Shown: positions 7,436-15,453 of the stretch, in pieces
Layout: every line of letters starts with the position of its first letter
Numbering within the stretch: the stretch's first letter is position 1
Assembly (NCBI GenBank): GCA_964516325.1
Contig: CAZFAP010000094.1
Location: forward strand, 1-18,833
Origin: CAZFAP01 sp964516325
GTDB taxonomy: Bacteria; Auribacterota; JABMQX01
Length of the DNA: 18,833 bases
Direction: 5' to 3'
Notes under the pieces: model-generated
What the model was told of the DNA's origin: nothing
Seen by the model: the letters and a program-made list of their open reading frames with translations, nothing else
Databases searched by the model: none
Translations under genes and position numbers: made by a program

Positions 7436-8773
7436 TCACGCAGGATCACGCTTCTGGAGGTAGTTCTCCTTGACCCAGGCTATCGCTTCTTCCTTTGAGG
7501 TCAGCTTCCGTTCGAGCTGCATGTCCTCGACAGCCCGAAGGATTTGGCCGAACAAGGGTCCGGGCGTCAGACCGAGCGAGATCAAGTCGTCGCCTTTGAT
7601 TAGCGGCTGGGGCTTGATCTCTTCTTCGGGAAGGGACTCAAGCTTTTCCTTGAGGAAGTCGTAGATTTCGAGGCTTCCGTGGCTGGCGAGGCAGTCGGCT
7701 CGGTGCATTTCCAGTTCGTCGAGGAAAGTGTCTCGCTGCAGCATTCTCTTGAGCTTGCTCTCCCTCATTTCCTGGGCGTGGATGAAGCGCATGTGGTTGG
7801 AGACAATGTCCACGATCTTCTCGCGTTTGTCCCCGGAAAGCCTCAGCCGTCTGCAAACCTTCTCGGCGATCTGGGCGCCGACCACCTCGTGCCCGCTGAA
7901 ACGGATTCTGTCGGCGATCTCGAATGTGAGCGGTTTTCCGACATCGTGGAGAAGAGTCGCAAAGGCGAGGGCACTGCTGGGCAGCTCGCCCGTGCCGCTG
8001 TGAAGATTGTCGAGGGCGAGCTTGGTGTGCTCGAAAACGTCTCCCTCGGGATGATGCGCCTCGGGTTGAGGAACGCCGATCATTTTGTCAACCTCGGGGA
8101 GGATTTGCTTGAGCAATGAGACATCAGCGAGCATTTGAAGGGCCCTGCCGCAGTTCGGTCCCGTCAGGATTTTCTCCATCTCGTCGCCGATGCGCTCCCA
8201 GCTTACCTGGGTGATGTTGACGGCAAATTTCTGAATCGCGTCAAAAGTGGAAGGCTCAATCTGAAAATCGAATCTCGCGGCAAACCGGACCGCGCGGATC
8301 ATCCGGAGCTTGTCTTCGCTGAATCTCTCGAACGGGTCGCCGACGGTTCGGACGATCTTGCTTTCAATGTCGCGGCGGCCGTCCACGTAGTCAACCACTT
8401 CGTCCTTGACCGGGTCGTACAAGAGGGCGTTGATGGTGAAGTCGCGGCGGAGGGCGTCCTCCTTCGCGTTCGTGAAGGTTACGCCGATGGGGCGTCTTCC
8501 GTCCGCATAGCCCTGATCGGAACGGAACGTCGCCACCTCGTACTGCTTTCCTCGAAGAATCACCAAGACCACACCGAATTGAGCGCCCACACCAACCGTT
8601 CGCCGGAAGAGCTTCATGACTTGCTCGGGCGTGGCGCTCGTGGCGATGTCGAAGTCGGCGGGGTCGTTTCCCATGAGCATATCGCGGACGCATCCTCCCG
8701 CGAACAAGGCCTCATGCCCGGCTTCCCGCAGCCTGTGGACGATTTCAATTGCCGTGTTTTTGGATTCGCCCAT
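7436..8773 (-). CDS. cca: CCA tRNA nucleotidyltransferase / poly(A) polymerase family, with HD domain
   Basis: Class II nucleotidyltransferase that adds CCA (or A) to tRNA 3' ends; 445 residues, typical of the long HD-containing form. Motifs: LFAGGCVRD (23-31), the catalytic DFD at 40-42 in NDPADFDIAT, RRDFTINAL, then DPFERFSEDKLRMIRAVRFAARF of the neck region. The HD phosphohydrolase domain follows (HHPEGDVFEHTKLALDNL, LLHDVGKP, later SNHMRF). The ATG at 8773 has GAGG ten bases upstream, and an extended -10-like TGGTAAGAT lies about 50 bases upstream. Whether it adds full CCA or only A cannot be told from sequence; the tRNA gene in this window already encodes CCA. A truncated, diverged copy of its first 39 codons and promoter lies at 12336-12514. 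Confidence 0.93.
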   Translation of the reverse strand: MGESKNTAIEIVHRLREAGHEALFAGGCVRDMLMGNDPADFDIATSATPEQVMKLFRRTVGVGAQFGVVLVILRGKQYEVATFRSDQGYADGRRPIGVTFTNAKEDALRRDFTINALLYDPVKDEVVDYVDGRRDIESKIVRTVGDPFERFSEDKLRMIRAVRFAARFDFQIEPSTFDAIQKFAVNITQVSWERIGDEMEKILTGPNCGRALQMLADVSLLKQILPEVDKMIGVPQPEAHHPEGDVFEHTKLALDNLHSGTGELPSSALAFATLLHDVGKPLTFEIADRIRFSGHEVVGAQIAEKVCRRLRLSGDKREKIVDIVSNHMRFIHAQEMRESKLKRMLQRDTFLDELEMHRADCLASHGSLEIYDFLKEKLESLPEEEIKPQPLIKGDDLISLGLTPGPLFGQILRAVEDMQLERKLTSKEEAIAWVKENYLQKRDPA

Positions 8774-8822
8774 GTGCAGAGAACCTCAGCGGAAACTCGA
8801 TAATCAGGGTGTTCGGTGGAGC

Positions 8823-8831
8823 ATCTTACCA
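8823..8831 (-). promoter_or_regulatory. Extended -10 element of cca
   Basis: On the minus strand TGGTAAGAT (8831-8823), inside CTTATGGTAAGATGC. The same block is conserved (CTTATGCTAAAATGC) upstream of the truncated cca copy at 12500-12514, at a matching distance from the start codon (47 versus 45 bases). That conservation supports a regulatory role. Confidence 0.45.
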
Positions 8832-8982
8832 TAAGTTCGCAGCTTGCGAAATCGCGGCGGCCGTCGGAACCGGGTGCAGGAGATGTGTTCCAGTGTGCGG
8901 AAAGGGTGCCGTTGTGGAGGAAATCACATCGCCAGAAAAGAAAAAAGCGGGTGTGACGGCCCCTTGCGTTTGATCCAGAGGC

Positions 8983-9014
8983 AAAACCGCAGCAGTGGGC
9001 AGGACCGCGGTTTT
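8983..9014 (-). terminator. Possible terminator after the large beta-helix gene
   Basis: AAAACCGC (8983-8990) pairs with GCGGTTTT (9007-9014) around a 16-base loop. Read on the minus strand it starts 30 bases after the beta-helix stop, and the stem's 3' arm ends in TTTT. The loop is long, so the support is modest. Confidence 0.4.
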
Positions 9015-9043
9015 CGTTTTGGGCATGCGCGGCGGACACCAGT

Positions 9044-12000
9044 TTAGTCTATCTGCACCCTGTAGAACATACTGCGGTCGGTTGGCAAGCCGGAGTCGGC
9101 CCAGGACGTTGTGAATCCTTGCGACGGAACCGTTGCGACGCCAATCCATTGCCAGCTCGCAAGGTCGGGGCAAACGCTGACGGTGTAGGTGTGTCCGGGG
9201 CGGCTGTTCCATGTGAGCCGGAACTGGCCGGCGGTCGCTGCCACCTCCAGAACCTTCAAAGCGAACTTGTATTCGTACGCTCCCATGTCCACGACATCAG
9301 CGCCGTCCCCGTCACCGTCAATGATCCGCGGATTGCCGTCGAGGTCAACTGCGTCCCACATCCAGTCTTCGTTTCGCCCCTTATCAATACAGGGCGAACC
9401 AGCCGCGAGATGATAATCGTTGTCCTCCCATGTCAAGGGGTTGTTGTCCGGTCCGTCCGCATCAACGAACCCAGGGTCTGCGCCGCCCACCCGGGAATAG
9501 CCGGGTGCGCTCGACCAGATGAGCTCAGGGCCCTCGGGGGCCGTGTTTCCCCAAATGATGCAGTTGCGGATGGTGCCAAACTCGCAGCCTTGCAGCCCCC
9601 CTCCGTACCTCTGCGCTCGATTATGGCAGATGGTGTTGCCCTCGATAATCCCTCCGTCGGAATCGTTTACCCCTCCGCCTGACCCCTCTGTCGAATTCCC
9701 GATGATGGCATTGCCCCGAATAGTCCCCTCGCAGAACGCCAGCCCGCCGCCCGAATTCCCGGAGATGATGTTAGTCTCAATGGTGCCGTGGCAGTGGGAC
9801 AGCCCCCCGCCAGACGTGGCTGAGTTTGTAGTGATAAGGTTGCTCTGCACGCACCCATCGCAGGAATATATGCCACCCCCGCCTTCCAATGCCGAATTCC
9901 TCGTGACCACGTTGTCCTTTATCGTCGCGTGGCTCTGGTTACCCCAAACTCCGCCGCCATAGGCCGCCCGGCCGTTCTGAATAGTGAGACCCGCGATGAC
10001 GCATTCCTCGCTCTCATTCCCGGTCAACGACACGACCGACCCGCGAGCGCCCCCGTCTATTATCGTTGAGGCGACAACATCGCGGTCCTCAGGGTCGGAG
10101 CCGCGGAGGATAACATCGGCCCCGCAGAAAACAAGGTTCCCGTTGTATGTTCCCGGGTCAACGATGATCTCGTCGCCGTCCAGGGCAAGGCATAGCAGCT
10201 TCTGGATCACGGTGCTGTCCGACGGCACGTGGACCACCGTCGGAGAGGGATCCCACCAGTCCAGCGGGTCGCTTCCTCGCAGGATTTCCAGGCCATCGCG
10301 AAGACCATCGTCATCTGTGTCTTCCCCCTCCGGGTTTGTTCCGATCGCCGACTCTTCTGCGTCGGACAGAAGGTCACCGTCCCAGTCGGGGGAGGAGCCG
10401 TACTCGTAGCATCCCATATCCACCCTCTCCCCAACGAGCCGACAATTCCCGTCGAGGTCTTGCTGTGGCCAGGCGAACCAGTAATAATTAATCCTACGGT
10501 CTATGCACGGTGATTCCGCTTGGAGATGGTAATCGCCGCCAGCGCTGTTAACGAATTTGGGGTCGTCTGAAATGTTTCCTTCGCCCCCTCCTGTCCATCC
10601 CTGGATGCAGCTATAGGTCGGCTCGTTGCACTTCTGGAGCTGCGGATACTTTCCCGCGGTATTCTGCCAGATGACGCAGTTTCGGATTGCGCCGTCGCAG
10701 GCATACAGACCGCCGCCTATTGCGGCCGAGTTGCCCACGACGGTGTTGTTCTGGATGTTCCTGTCGCACTCGTACAGACCGCCGCCCCAGTGACCGGCCG
10801 AGTTACCTACAATGAGGTTGTTCTGAATCGCCCCGCCGCAGCGCACCAACCCGCCGCCGTCCCGTCCGGCCGAGTTTCCCGAGATCACGTTGTTCTGCAT
10901 CGTCCCAGAGCAGCCGTCAAGCCCGCCGCCCCCCTCAGTTGCGTTGTTCTGCGAGATGATGTTGTTCTGGATGGTGCCGGAGCAAACCTGAAGCCCGCCG
11001 CCCGTGCCGCGTGCGGAGTTTCCGGTGATTGTATTGCCCTCAATGGCGCCGCCGCAGGAACAGAGCCCGCCGCCGGCGCCGGCGGAGTTTTCGGTGATTG
11101 TATTGCCCTCAATGGCGCCGTTGCAGTTGTAAAGCCCGGCACCCATGTCGGCGGAGTTTTCGGAGATCGTATTGTCTTCGATCGTGCCTTGGCAGTTATC
11201 GAGTCCGCCGCCGCCCTGGGCGGTGTTGCGTGCGATTGTGTTTTCGCGGATGGTCCCGTCGCAGGCCCGCAAGCCGCCGCCCCAGGTCACGGCCTCGTTG
11301 CCGGTGATCCTGTTGTTCTGGATGGTGCCGTCGCAATTGTCGAGGCCGCCGCCATCCCCGCCTGAGTTGTCGCTGATGGTGTTGTTTTCGATCGTGCCGC
11401 CGCANNNNNNNNNNNNNNNNNNNNNNNNNNNNNNNNNNNNNNNNNNNNNNNNNNNNNNNNNNNNNNNNNNNNNNNNNNNNNNNNNNNNNNNNNNNNNNNN
11501 NNNNGCCTGAGTTGTCGCTGATGGTGTTGTTTTCGATCGTGCCGCCGCAGTTGCCGAAGCCACCGCCGCCGCTGGTAGCCGAGTTGCCGCTAACGGTGTT
11601 GCTCTGGATTGTGCCGTTGCAATCGGACAGTCCGCCGCCATAGTCGGCGTAGTTCGCTGTGACCTTGTTGTTGCGAACGATCCCGTCGCAATAGCTCAGC
11701 CCGCCGCCGGTGTTGTTGGCGGAGTTGGAAGTGATGATGTTGTTCTCGACGGTAGCATAGGTGGGGTAATATGCGGTGCCGCCGTAGATTCCCCCACCCG
11801 CCTTACCGTAAGGGGTTTCTCTGCCGGTGCCGTTGCGAATCGTGAAACCGGAGAGGATACAGGTTTCATCCTCGGTGCCGGAGAAGGTGACGACGGATGC
11901 CTTCTTGTTCCCGTCAATGATGGTATTGGCGACGACATTGGGGTCGAGCGGATTGGTGCTGGTCAGGGTGATGTTCTTGCCATTGAACTTGGTGTTCTCG

Positions 12001-12203
12001 ACGTATGTCCCCTCCTTGACGATGACCGTGTCGCCATGGTCGGCTGCGTCAATCCCTTCCTGAATCTTCTTGAATGCAGTTTCCCAGGACACTCCATCAC
12101 CCGACGCAGAAACCGAGCCATCCACGTACCAGGTTGCGCCCTCGGTCACCTGCGAAAAGCAGGCCAATAATGCAGCGCCCAGAATCCCGATCATTTTGCA
12201 CAT
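9044..12203 (-). CDS. Large secreted two-module beta-helix protein, split by an assembly gap
   Basis: Predicted exported protein of unknown role, 1004 residues once the gap is repaired. ATG at 12203 has GGGAGG about eight bases upstream; a GTG at 12212 is less likely. Signal peptide at residues 1 to about 25 (cleavage near TEGA-TWYVD; an LLAC at 12-15 could also be a lipobox). Module 1: cap (GIDAADHGDTVIV, EGTYVEN) and about 17 GGGL..C.GTI.NNTI coils, ending SPCID...DLDGN...MGCYEY. Residues about 553-600 are thrombospondin type 3-like calcium loops (DWDGDLLSDAEE, DTDDDGLRDGLE). Module 2 (about 610-930) repeats the cap and coils, ending DLDGNPRI...VDMGAYEY. The C-terminal domain (LTWNSRPG...FYRVQID) matches the gene at 456-2120. 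The N run at 11405-11504 makes an apparent frame change, which I judge an artefact: joining the identical 45-bp flanks restores one frame. Confidence 0.85.
11405..11504. other. Assembly gap of exactly 100 N
   Basis: The 45 bases before the gap (11360-11404) and the 45 bases after it (11505-11549) are identical. They encode one beta-helix half-coil (CGGTIENNTISDNSG) on the minus strand. This looks like two contig ends that overlap or end in the same repeat, joined with a placeholder of 100 N. The real missing length is unknown: it could be minus 45 (simple overlap) or one or more extra coils. Confidence 0.9.
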
Positions 12204-12265
12204 CGTCGTCACCTCCCATAAGGGTCCGTGGCCGAGCCTCAGTTTCGTGTTGCGAAAGCAGCTCC

Positions 12266-12454
12266 CTACGGCTCGGAGGCAAAAACAGTCGGCAGCATTT
12301 TATCACACCACAGCCGCAAAGCCGGGCGACTTTTTTCGGCGGGGTCGTTGCCCATGAGCATGTCGCGGACGCAGCCTCCGGCGAACAAGGCTTCATGCCC
12401 GGCTTCTCGCAGTCTGCGCACGATTTCTATTGCCGTTCTTTTGGATTCTCCCAG
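12266..12454 (-). pseudogene. Truncated copy of the 5' end of cca
   Basis: On the minus strand 12454-12336 aligns without indels to 8773-8655 of cca, with 14 mismatches in 119 bases (about 88% identity). It encodes GESKRTAIEIVRRLREAG, then HEALFAGGCVRDMLMGNDPA, i.e. residues 2-39 of the enzyme, and stops matching just before the catalytic DFD. The start codon is CTG instead of ATG. The frame then runs 24 unrelated codons to a TAG at 12266-12268. Most differences are synonymous; only three residues differ (M1L, N6R, H13R), so it diverged while still coding. It cannot be a working nucleotidyltransferase. The upstream promoter-like block of cca is conserved too. Confidence 0.85.
12297..12305 (-). 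promoter_or_regulatory. Extended -10 element of the large beta-helix gene
   Basis: On the minus strand TGATAAAAT (12305-12297): TGN followed by TAAAAT, 5 of 6 to the -10 consensus. There is no good -35, which an extended -10 may not need. Transcription would start near 12290, giving a leader of about 87 nt. Confidence 0.4.
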
Positions 12455-12501
12455 GAGGGACAGCCTTTCGAGAGGTTGCCATCGGCGCTTTCAAAGATTG
12501 C

Positions 12502-12510
12502 ATTTTAGCA
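12502..12510 (-). promoter_or_regulatory. Duplicated cca-type extended -10
   Basis: On the minus strand TGCTAAAAT (12510-12502), within CTTATGCTAAAATGC (12514-12500). It is the counterpart of the cca element at 8823-8831 and may still drive transcription through the cca fragment into the beta-helix gene. Confidence 0.4.
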
Positions 12511-12544
12511 TAAGCTACCGGCGCGCGGGAATCGAACGGTGATT

Positions 12545-12957
12545 TCGGGTGTGGCTGCATTTTAGCGGGGACTTCTTCGCAAGGTAACTGGATTTGTCCG
12601 GCGGTCGGCCTCTACGGGAGACTCGCCCTTCCTTGATTGGGGGGGCAAGATGCCCCTCAGACGGCCGGCAAGATGCCGGCGGTACGCACCCACGCCGACG
12701 GCACCGTGCGGCAACGGGTTCGTCGCCCCGTGAAAGGCCCGAAGACAGCCGACTCCCTCGGGAGGCAAGGCCCTCCCTGCCGACTGAAGCGCAGCGGCGC
12801 CTGGTGCGGGTGTGGCTACGTTTGAGTGGCGGGACCGGGGTCAACCCCATTGGTTCGAGAAGCCCCCGCCCAAGGCGGGGCTGGAAAAGAATTTCACGGG
12901 CTGCGGGCGACTGAAGCGCAGCGGCGCCTGGTGCAATTCAGTTGACCCCAGGATCAA
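12545..12957. repeat. Repeat-rich intergenic spacer
   Basis: No supported gene. Two perfect AGA-loop hairpins lie at 12642-12656 (GGGGCA-AGA-TGCCCC) and 12664-12680 (GCCGGCA-AGA-TGCCGGC, then GGTAC). A 27-bp exact direct repeat occurs at 12781-12807 and 12908-12934. A second repeat (CGGGTGTGGCT followed by a related tail) is at about 12547-12566 and 12804-12826. GGGGTCAAC (12837-12845) and GTTGACCCC (12941-12949) are inverted ends of a 113-bp segment that holds a hairpin at 12861-12882 (AGCCCCCGCC-CAA-GGCGGGGCT, one bulged C). Confidence 0.65.
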
Positions 12958-12990
12958 TTGGCACTCATAATCGAAGTGAGGAACATCCCT

Positions 12991-13878
12991 GTGACAAACG
13001 ACAATATCGAGTTGCTTTCGCATCAGATAGGGAAGCGGAATCCGCCCGGCGGTTCCGGCCCCGCTTGCAGAGAGCGGACGCTCGTGGCGGTCGGCAATTT
13101 GAGCAGATACGCGGAGACTGTCCCGCGGGTTTTGAATGCTCTCGACGCGCGCACAGTTTTCAGCAGGCAGCGTGTCATCGTGATCAAACCGAACCTGATC
13201 GAAGCGCAGCCTCCGCCCATCACGACCGATGTCCAATGCGTCGAGGCAATTGTCGCTTACTGCAAACATTGCTCGAGCGCCAGAATCCTTGTCGCGGAAG
13301 GGTCCGGAGGATGCGAGACGTCGGAGTGTTTTGCGAAGCTCGGCTACAACCGACTCGGGAACGACTATGGCGTGGAACTGGTGGACTTGAATCAGGCGAA
13401 AACTGTCACTCTGAAGGCGCCGTCGAACGTTTTCTTAAAGGAATTCCACCTTCCGGAAATCCTGCTCGAATGCTATTTGATCTCGGTTCCGGTCCTGAAA
13501 GCCCACTCCATGGCTGAGGTTACGCTGGGAATGAAAAACATGATGGGCGCGGCGCCGGAGAGGTACTACGGCGTGGGCGGGCACTATAAAAAGTGGGGGT
13601 TGCACAGGAAGCTTCACCAGGCTATAATTGAGATTAATAAATTCAGGAAGCCGGATTTGACGGTGATTGACGCCGCTGTGGGCATGGCCGAGGCGCACCT
13701 CTGGGGGCGGAAATGCGACCCGCCCGTCGGCAAGCTCGTCGCCAGCTACGACGTTGTGGCCGCAGATAGAGTTGGATGCGATCTGCTGAAAAAGGACTGG
13801 CGGCGAGTCGAGCATATCGTTCTTGCCGACGGAGAGTTGGGACGGGCGGAGGCGGAGGTTATGGCGATTGAATGCTAA
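12991..13878 (+). CDS. DUF362 domain protein
   Basis: Protein of the DUF362 family (PF04015), whose biochemical role is not settled; members are often found with iron-sulfur proteins. 295 residues from the GTG at 12991, chosen because GAGG lies nine bases upstream; a TTG at 12958 with AGGA four bases upstream would add 11 residues. Recognisable segments are VIVIKPNLIEAQPPPITTD, the ILVAEGSGG stretch, LISVPVLKAHSMAEVTLGMKN followed by MMG, the HQAIIEIN segment and PDLTVIDAAVGMAEAH. No signal peptide and no 4Fe-4S cysteine cluster are seen, unlike fused forms of the family. It stands alone after a long repeat-rich spacer, with tRNA-Val 102 bases downstream on the same strand. Confidence 0.85.
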   Translation: MTNDNIELLSHQIGKRNPPGGSGPACRERTLVAVGNLSRYAETVPRVLNALDARTVFSRQRVIVIKPNLIEAQPPPITTDVQCVEAIVAYCKHCSSARILVAEGSGGCETSECFAKLGYNRLGNDYGVELVDLNQAKTVTLKAPSNVFLKEFHLPEILLECYLISVPVLKAHSMAEVTLGMKNMMGAAPERYYGVGGHYKKWGLHRKLHQAIIEINKFRKPDLTVIDAAVGMAEAHLWGRKCDPPVGKLVASYDVVAADRVGCDLLKKDWRRVEHIVLADGELGRAEAEVMAIEC

Positions 13879-13980
13879 TGGAAGCCAGATGGTCAGGCAG
13901 ACTCTCCGGTGGAAACGGCAAAGCAGGCGTCAAAATCTTGATTCTGGGTATGCGTGACTCCCGACTTCTGGGAGGCGGGT

Positions 13981-14057
13981 GGGCAATTAGCTCAGTTGGT
14001 CAGAGCGCTTGGATCACACCCAAGAGGTCAGAGGTTCGACTCCTCTATTGCCCACCA
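13981..14057 (+). tRNA. tRNA-Val (anticodon CAC), CCA encoded
   Basis: Complete cloverleaf: acceptor GGGCAAT/ATTGCCC, D arm GCTC...GAGC, anticodon stem CTTGG/CCAAG around loop ATCACAC, T arm AGAGG-TTCGACT-CCTCT, discriminator A and encoded CCA (14055-14057). The anticodon CAC (14015-14017) reads GUG codons. The GAT seen just upstream is not the anticodon, because it would fall partly in the stem. Confidence 0.97.
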
Positions 14058-14191
14058 TTTGTGTGTCTGTTTGCGACGGCTGCACAGCTTGATTTGTCTC
14101 GCAACCGGCGGCGAAGTCACGATCGAGGTCTGAAGGGAGGAACGAAGCCTGGCACAAAACAGGGACTGGAAAGTCTCTCGTGGGCATCGCC

Positions 14192-15112
14192 ATGAAGGAA
14201 CATTTTACAGGGCTGATTGCGGCGGTTCACACGCCGATGCATTCCAACGGCGACGTGAACCTGAAGGCAATTGAAGAACAGGCTCAACTCCTGTCTGCGG
14301 GCGGGCTAAGGGGCGTCTTCGTCTGCGGCACGACGGGAGAGGGGATGTCGCTGACGGTGTCGGAGCGCCTTAAGATAGCCGAGCGCTGGCGGGAGGTGGC
14401 TCGACCGGGCTTTCTTGTGATAGTCAACGTTTCTCACCTTTGCCTGGAAGAATCGAAGGCTCTTGCAGCCCATGCGCAGAAAATTGGCGCGGACGCGATT
14501 GCAGCAACCGCCCCGTGCTTCTTCAAGCCAGCCAATGCGGAGGATCTCAGCTCGTTCTGCGCGGAGGTGGCGGACGAGGCGCCAGGCCTGCCTTTCTACT
14601 ACTACCACATTCCCTCGATGACGGGCGTGAGCATTCCCCTGTTCGATTTCTTGAGCGCTGCGGAGAAGCGCATTCCCAACCTCGCCGGCGCCAAATTCAC
14701 GAGCCATGACCTGATGGATTTCAGCCGCTGTGCGGTTTTTCGGGAGGGAAAATTCAACATGCTCTTTGGGCTGGATGAGATGTTGCTGGCGGGGTTAGCT
14801 CTTGGGGCTGAAGGCGCCGTGGGCAGCACCTATAACTTTGCGGCGCCGCTTTATCACCGAATCATCGAATCCTTCCGCGCCGGCGACATGGCGGCGGCAC
14901 GAACCGAGCAGGCCCGTGCGGTGCAGTTGGCTGTCGTCCTGGAAAAGTTCGGTGGTCTTCCCGCGGGCAAAGCTATGTTGAAAATGATTGGGGTTGACTG
15001 CGGTCCGGTTCGGCTGCCGCTGCGAACTCTGAGCGAGGAAGAGGCTGATCAGTTGCGCTCGGAGCTGGAGCGCGTGGGTTTTTTCACGTACTGCCTGCGG
15101 GCATCCGGCTGA
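14192..15112 (+). CDS. nanA: N-acetylneuraminate lyase (DapA/NanA superfamily)
   Basis: Class I aldolase that cleaves N-acetylneuraminate (sialic acid) to N-acetylmannosamine and pyruvate via a Schiff-base lysine; cytoplasmic, 306 residues, family length. The N-terminal TGLIAAVHTPM, the pyruvate-binding CGTTGEGMSLT, the lyase-type YYYHIPSMTGV (DapA enzymes usually lack the HIP) and the AGAKFTSHDLMDF segment with the Schiff-base Lys place it with sialate lyases rather than DapA. C-terminal parts GLDEMLLAGLALGAEGAVGSTYN and PAGKAMLKMIG also fit. The ATG at 14192 is chosen; a GTG at 14180 is possible and neither has a strong ribosome-binding site. No other sialic-acid gene (nanE, nanK, transporter) is in the window, so the substrate is inferred. 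Confidence 0.88.
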   Translation: MKEHFTGLIAAVHTPMHSNGDVNLKAIEEQAQLLSAGGLRGVFVCGTTGEGMSLTVSERLKIAERWREVARPGFLVIVNVSHLCLEESKALAAHAQKIGADAIAATAPCFFKPANAEDLSSFCAEVADEAPGLPFYYYHIPSMTGVSIPLFDFLSAAEKRIPNLAGAKFTSHDLMDFSRCAVFREGKFNMLFGLDEMLLAGLALGAEGAVGSTYNFAAPLYHRIIESFRAGDMAAARTEQARAVQLAVVLEKFGGLPAGKAMLKMIGVDCGPVRLPLRTLSEEEADQLRSELERVGFFTYCLRASG

Positions 15113-15453
15113 GATTTCGCGGGGCGTTCAGGGCGACCAACACCAGCAGGGCAAAATGACAACGTTCGGGAACGCGGGATTCATCGAGCCTCATCACGAC
15201 GATTGAGCACCGACGGGGGATGTCCAAACGCGGCACACTTCAGGAGACGCAGCGGCAGAAGACTGGTTTGACGCCAGTTATCCTCGGTTGGCCTGGCCGA
15301 AACGAACCTCGCTGCAAATACCTGAATCCCCACCGTCGCTCTTGACAACGCCGTTGCCTTTGGTAACACTTGCGGCACTCCCCCACAGGGCGAAATTGGG
15401 CAAGTCCACAACCTGATAGCACCGAGCGGCAAGAAGGAAAGGATACTCTCTCT
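15113..15453. other. Intergenic region upstream of carB
   Basis: No gene supported. A short inverted repeat ACTGG/CCAGT (15262-15278, 7-base loop) is seen, and the carB promoter is near its right end. I see no attenuator-like structure with a T-run. Confidence 0.4.
15342..15369 (+). promoter_or_regulatory. Possible carB promoter
   Basis: A perfect TTGACA (15342-15347), a 16-base spacer and TAACAC (15364-15369), preceded by TGG to make an extended -10. The -10 hexamer is a poor match. The leader before the ATG at 15454 would be about 80 nt. Confidence 0.4.

Noticed and set aside
9044..12203. A real frameshift or pseudogene in the large beta-helix gene
   Set aside because: The frame change exists only because exactly 100 N were inserted between identical 45-bp contig ends; merging them restores the frame.
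14011..14014. tRNA-Ile with anticodon GAT
   Set aside because: GAT straddles the anticodon stem and loop; folding places CAC at positions 34-36, so it is tRNA-Val.
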